Source: Streptacidiphilus sp. PB12-B1b (GTDB taxonomy: Bacteria > Actinomycetota > Actinomycetes > Streptomycetales > Streptomycetaceae). Taken from it: 64,000 nucleotides of DNA. Under the pieces are notes generated by a model that did no database searches, was not told where the DNA came from, and saw nothing but the letters and a program-made list of their open reading frames with translations. Positions 61,439 to 64,000 of this stretch are shown here, piece by piece; the first letter of the stretch is position 1; the number at the start of each line of letters is the position of its first letter. A program made the translations under genes and the position numbers. The DNA lies in assembly GCF_014084125.1 (NCBI RefSeq), contig NZ_CP048405.1, positions 6,324,001-6,388,000 of the forward strand, given 5' to 3'.

Positions 61439-62044
61439 TCACGCCTGGGCTGCTCCGTCCGCGATCCGGAAGGGCTGACCGCAGGCGCCGCAGACGATCG
61501 CGGCCTGGGACAGCACCGAGGGGACCACCCGGACGTTGCGCCCGCAGTCGCAGACGGCCTTGACCCGGACGCCTCCGCCCGAGGAGCCGTGCCGCGCCGA
61601 GGGGCCCCGGAAGCTGCGCACCCGGTCGGCGCCGGAGCCGCTGGTGGCGGCGGCGTGGACGTCGAGCGCGGCCTGCAGCCGGTCGATGGTGTCCGCGTAG
61701 CGCTCCCGCGTCTCCGGCCGCAGCGTCACCAGCGAGAACCCGCTGCTGGCGTGCGGATCGGCGGCGTGGTCCAGGCCCAGCTCGTCGGCGAGGGCCAGGA
61801 ACCGGCGGTTGTGGTAGCGGCCGGCGCGCGAGGTGTCCCGGATGCCGCGGGCGGCGGCGAGTCCGTGGGCTGCCTCGTGCAGCAGCCGCTCAAAGCCCAG
61901 CTCGGACCCGCAGGCCGAGGAGGACTCCCCGATCAGGGACTCCGGGGCCGCGAGGTTGGGCAGGTCGGGGTGGTGGCGCTGGATGTCGCCCCAGGCGAGG
62001 GCCAGCTCGGCCGCGAGGACCAGAGGTTGTTGTGTCGTGCTCAC
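61439..62044 (-). CDS. SprT-like zinc metalloprotein
   Basis: The 201-residue protein has a GTG at 62044. HEAAHGLAAARGI supplies the HExxH zinc site, and DTSRAGRYHNRRFLALA follows, as in SprT-like proteins. The C-terminus has CDCGRNVRVV and CGACGQPFR, a four-Cys zinc ribbon. The substrate is unknown. A DNA-protein crosslink protease role is known for SprT-like relatives but not shown here. Confidence 0.85.
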   Translation of the reverse strand: MSTTQQPLVLAAELALAWGDIQRHHPDLPNLAAPESLIGESSSACGSELGFERLLHEAAHGLAAARGIRDTSRAGRYHNRRFLALADELGLDHAADPHASSGFSLVTLRPETRERYADTIDRLQAALDVHAAATSGSGADRVRSFRGPSARHGSSGGGVRVKAVCDCGRNVRVVPSVLSQAAIVCGACGQPFRIADGAAQA

Positions 62045-62355
62045 GCAACGCCAAACGAGGGAAGGTCCCGTCATGTTCCGGGGATGACGAGATCAGCGTG
62101 GACGGCCTGAGCCGAACGGCCGCCGAATCGTTCCTCCGGCACTGGCCGCCGACCTGCCCCGACTTCGGCCGCACCCGCCCCCACCTGCGGTTTCACCGCG
62201 CGGGGCGGCCGAAAACGCCGGTGGCCCGCCGCCTTCCCGGAGGAAGGAAGCGGACCACATTCTCTACGGAAATCGGCGGACAACCGTCTCAGCCAGTGAG
62301 ATCAGCGCCGTCGGCACGCGCGGAACGGGTGTCCGCGCGGACCGGCGGGCACGGA
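62045..62355. other. Intergenic region between SprT-like gene and proS
   Basis: This 311-bp gap has a GTCCGCGCGGAC palindrome (62331-62342) close to the proS stop, a possible terminator, and otherwise no convincing gene. The promoter of the SprT-like gene should lie here. Confidence 0.4.
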
Positions 62356-63768
62356 TCAGTAGGCGCGGGCGACGATTGCGACGTTGCCGGGCTGGTCGTC
62401 GGCGGCCGGGACCGAGCCGTCCTCGGCCACCAGGCAGCGCACCGAGACGCCCTGCTCGGCCAGCTTGCGCTCGCCCTCCGGGCCCAGCTCGGCCCAGGAC
62501 ATCCGGCCCCAGCCGGTGGCGGCCGCCTCGACCGCCTCGCCCAGGGTGGAGACCTCGGCCGTGCGGCTCTCGCGGCGCTCACGGGACTGGCGCAGCAGCA
62601 GCGCCTGGTCCTCCTCCAGGATGCCGGGGACCAGCGACGCCAGCGCGTCCGCCGCCACCGGCTCCTTGCCGCCGGGGATGCGGCGGGCCAGCATCGCGGT
62701 GCCGGACTCCAGGTCGCGCGGGCCGACCTCGATCCGGACCGGGACGCCCTTCAGCTCCCAGTCCACCGCGCGGCGGCCGAACGGGGTGTCGGTGCGGTCG
62801 TCCACGACCACGCGCACCCCGGCGGCCTCCAGCTGCGCGCCGATCTCGCGGACCTTGGCGATCACCGCGTCGTCGCCCTTGATGGCGAGCACCACGGCCT
62901 GGGTGGCGGCCAGCCGCGGCGGGACCCGCAGGCCGTTGTCGTCGCCGTGCGACATGATCAGGCCGCCGACCATGCGGGTGGAGCTGCCCCAGGAGGTCTG
63001 CCAGACGTACTCGCGCTCGCTGCCGTTGGAGAGGTACTGGGTGTTGAAGGCCTTGGCGAAGTTCTGGCCCAGCTCGTGGCTGGTGCCCATCTGCAGGGCC
63101 TTGCCGTCGCCCATCATCGACTCGAGGGTGAGCGTGTTGATGGCCCCGGCGAAGCGCTCCTTGGCGGTCTTGCGGCCGAGAACCACGTCGATGCCCAGGA
63201 TGTTGGTCATGAAGTCGCCGTACACCTCGGTGTGGATGTGCGAGGCGTAGTCGCGGGCGTCCTCGTAGGTGGCGTGGGCGGTGTGGCCCTCCTGCCAGAG
63301 GAACTCGGTGGTGCGCAGGAAGACCCGCGGGCGCAGCTCCCAGCGGACCACGTTGGCCCACTGGTTGATCAGCAGCGGCAGGTCCCGGTGGCTCTGCACC
63401 CACTTGGAGAAGTACTCGTTGATGATGGTCTCGGAGGTGGGCCGGACGACGACCGGCTCCTCCAGTTCCTTGCCGCCGCCGTGGGTGACCACGGCCAGCT
63501 CGGGGGCGAAGCCCTCGACGTGCTCGGCCTCGCGGGTCAGGTAGGACTGCGGGATGAACAGCGGGAAGTAGGCGTTCTGCGCGCCCGCCTTCTTGATCCG
63601 CGCGTCCATCTCCTGCTGCATCCGCTCCCACAGCGCGTAGCCGTACGGTCGGATGACCATGGTGCCGCGCACCGGACCGTTGTCGGCCAGCTCGGCCTTG
63701 TTGATCAGATCCTGGTACCAGCGGGGAAAATCGTCCGCCTGGGGGGTGAGAACGGGAGCTTTTGCCAT
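62356..63768 (-). CDS. proS: Prolyl-tRNA synthetase
   Basis: The 470-residue class II synthetase starts MAKAPVLTPQADDFPRWYQD. The open frame extends 77 codons upstream but does not fit the family. Motif 2 is visible in VRWELRPRVFLRTTEFLWQE, and the motif 3 region in SHGDDNGLRVPP. The short length and C-terminal anticodon-binding domain (DDRTDTPFGRRAVDWELKGV) fit the archaeal/eukaryote-like ProS type without the bacterial editing insertion. Confidence 0.95.
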   Translation of the reverse strand: MAKAPVLTPQADDFPRWYQDLINKAELADNGPVRGTMVIRPYGYALWERMQQEMDARIKKAGAQNAYFPLFIPQSYLTREAEHVEGFAPELAVVTHGGGKELEEPVVVRPTSETIINEYFSKWVQSHRDLPLLINQWANVVRWELRPRVFLRTTEFLWQEGHTAHATYEDARDYASHIHTEVYGDFMTNILGIDVVLGRKTAKERFAGAINTLTLESMMGDGKALQMGTSHELGQNFAKAFNTQYLSNGSEREYVWQTSWGSSTRMVGGLIMSHGDDNGLRVPPRLAATQAVVLAIKGDDAVIAKVREIGAQLEAAGVRVVVDDRTDTPFGRRAVDWELKGVPVRIEVGPRDLESGTAMLARRIPGGKEPVAADALASLVPGILEEDQALLLRQSRERRESRTAEVSTLGEAVEAAATGWGRMSWAELGPEGERKLAEQGVSVRCLVAEDGSVPAADDQPGNVAIVARAY

Positions 63769-63970
63769 GGGGCGAATGGTATCCCGCCGTGGGCGGGGCA
63801 GCCGAACCGCTTGCCGAGGGGCGGGCGGCGGCGCACGGCGGCGGCGGGTTTTCAATACCTCCGCGCTCTGGACTCCCGGCCCGGGTCGGAGTTGTCTGGA
63901 GGGCGTGGGGCCCGGTGCCGTACCGCCCTCACCCCCTCGCGGCAGGTCCGTATTCGAAGGAGCCGACGTG

Positions 63971-64000
63971 ATGGCTTCCGCATTGGTGGCAAGTGGCACG
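63971..64000 (+). CDS. Start of a rightward gene at the window edge
   Basis: AAGGAG (63957-63962) precedes GTG 63968 and ATG 63971, opening MASALVASGT and running off the edge. It is divergent from proS. Too little is visible to name it. Confidence 0.4.
   Translation, partial: MASALVASGT

Noticed and set aside
62356..63999. Longer proS reading to the window edge
   Set aside because: The extra 77 codons do not resemble ProS, and MAKAPVLTPQADDF is the conserved start.

Overview
The window is high-GC actinobacterial chromosome, most likely from the Streptomycetaceae (Streptomyces, Kitasatospora or Streptacidiphilus). The evidence is the sporulation sigma factor whiG, four tandem type I signal peptidases next to rplS (the sipW-X-Y-Z arrangement of Streptomyces), frequent GTG starts, and Streptomyces-type gene order in the block from rlmN to proS. 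Almost all of the backbone is transcribed leftward.

Layout. (1) 1-8298, backbone: rlmN (5' end only), cdsA, frr, pyrH, tsf, rpsB, a rightward M23-type secreted protein, a TetR regulator and whiG. (2) 8446-23341 and 53007-53627: the DNA-processing operon yraN-yifB(comM)-dprA, broken twice. (3) 9096-21472, element 1 (about 12.4 kb), splits dprA. It has a leftward, translationally coupled cassette of three large tyrosine recombinases plus a small coiled-coil protein. It ends in inverted repeats and carries possible defence genes (a PD-(D/E)XK nuclease, a DUF4238 protein, a HEPN-like protein), a small membrane protein, a decayed dprA-like fragment and a 335-bp tandem repeat array. (4) 23342-53006, element 2 (about 29.7 kb), splits yifB. 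Its large serine integrase lies at the right end and is read in frame from the yifB 5' fragment. The left third is a rightward operon with a DUF2637 protein and several small membrane proteins, reminiscent of actinomycete conjugative elements. The right part is leftward: DUF6907, DUF6879 and Scr1-type regulator genes, a tyrosine recombinase, a phage tape-measure protein with tail-type neighbours, a P-loop ATPase, a putative ADP-ribosyltransferase, and an XRE switch with paired operators. No capsid, portal, terminase or FtsK-type translocase was found. (5) 53256-64000, backbone: yraN, DUF2469, a Nudix hydrolase, four signal peptidases, rplS, trmD, rimM, khpA, rpsP, a SprT-like gene, proS, and the first codons of a rightward gene at the edge.

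How it fits together. The backbone makes translation, lipid and secretion machinery. The two mobile elements sit about 2 kb apart as the sequence reads (they would be closer still in the uninterrupted operon), in adjacent genes for handling incoming single-stranded DNA. That pattern is known for elements that block their own removal by transformation. Element 1 looks like a Tn554/recombinase-in-trio relative with a defence-like cargo. Element 2 looks like a mosaic of a conjugative-type membrane operon and a phage tail module.
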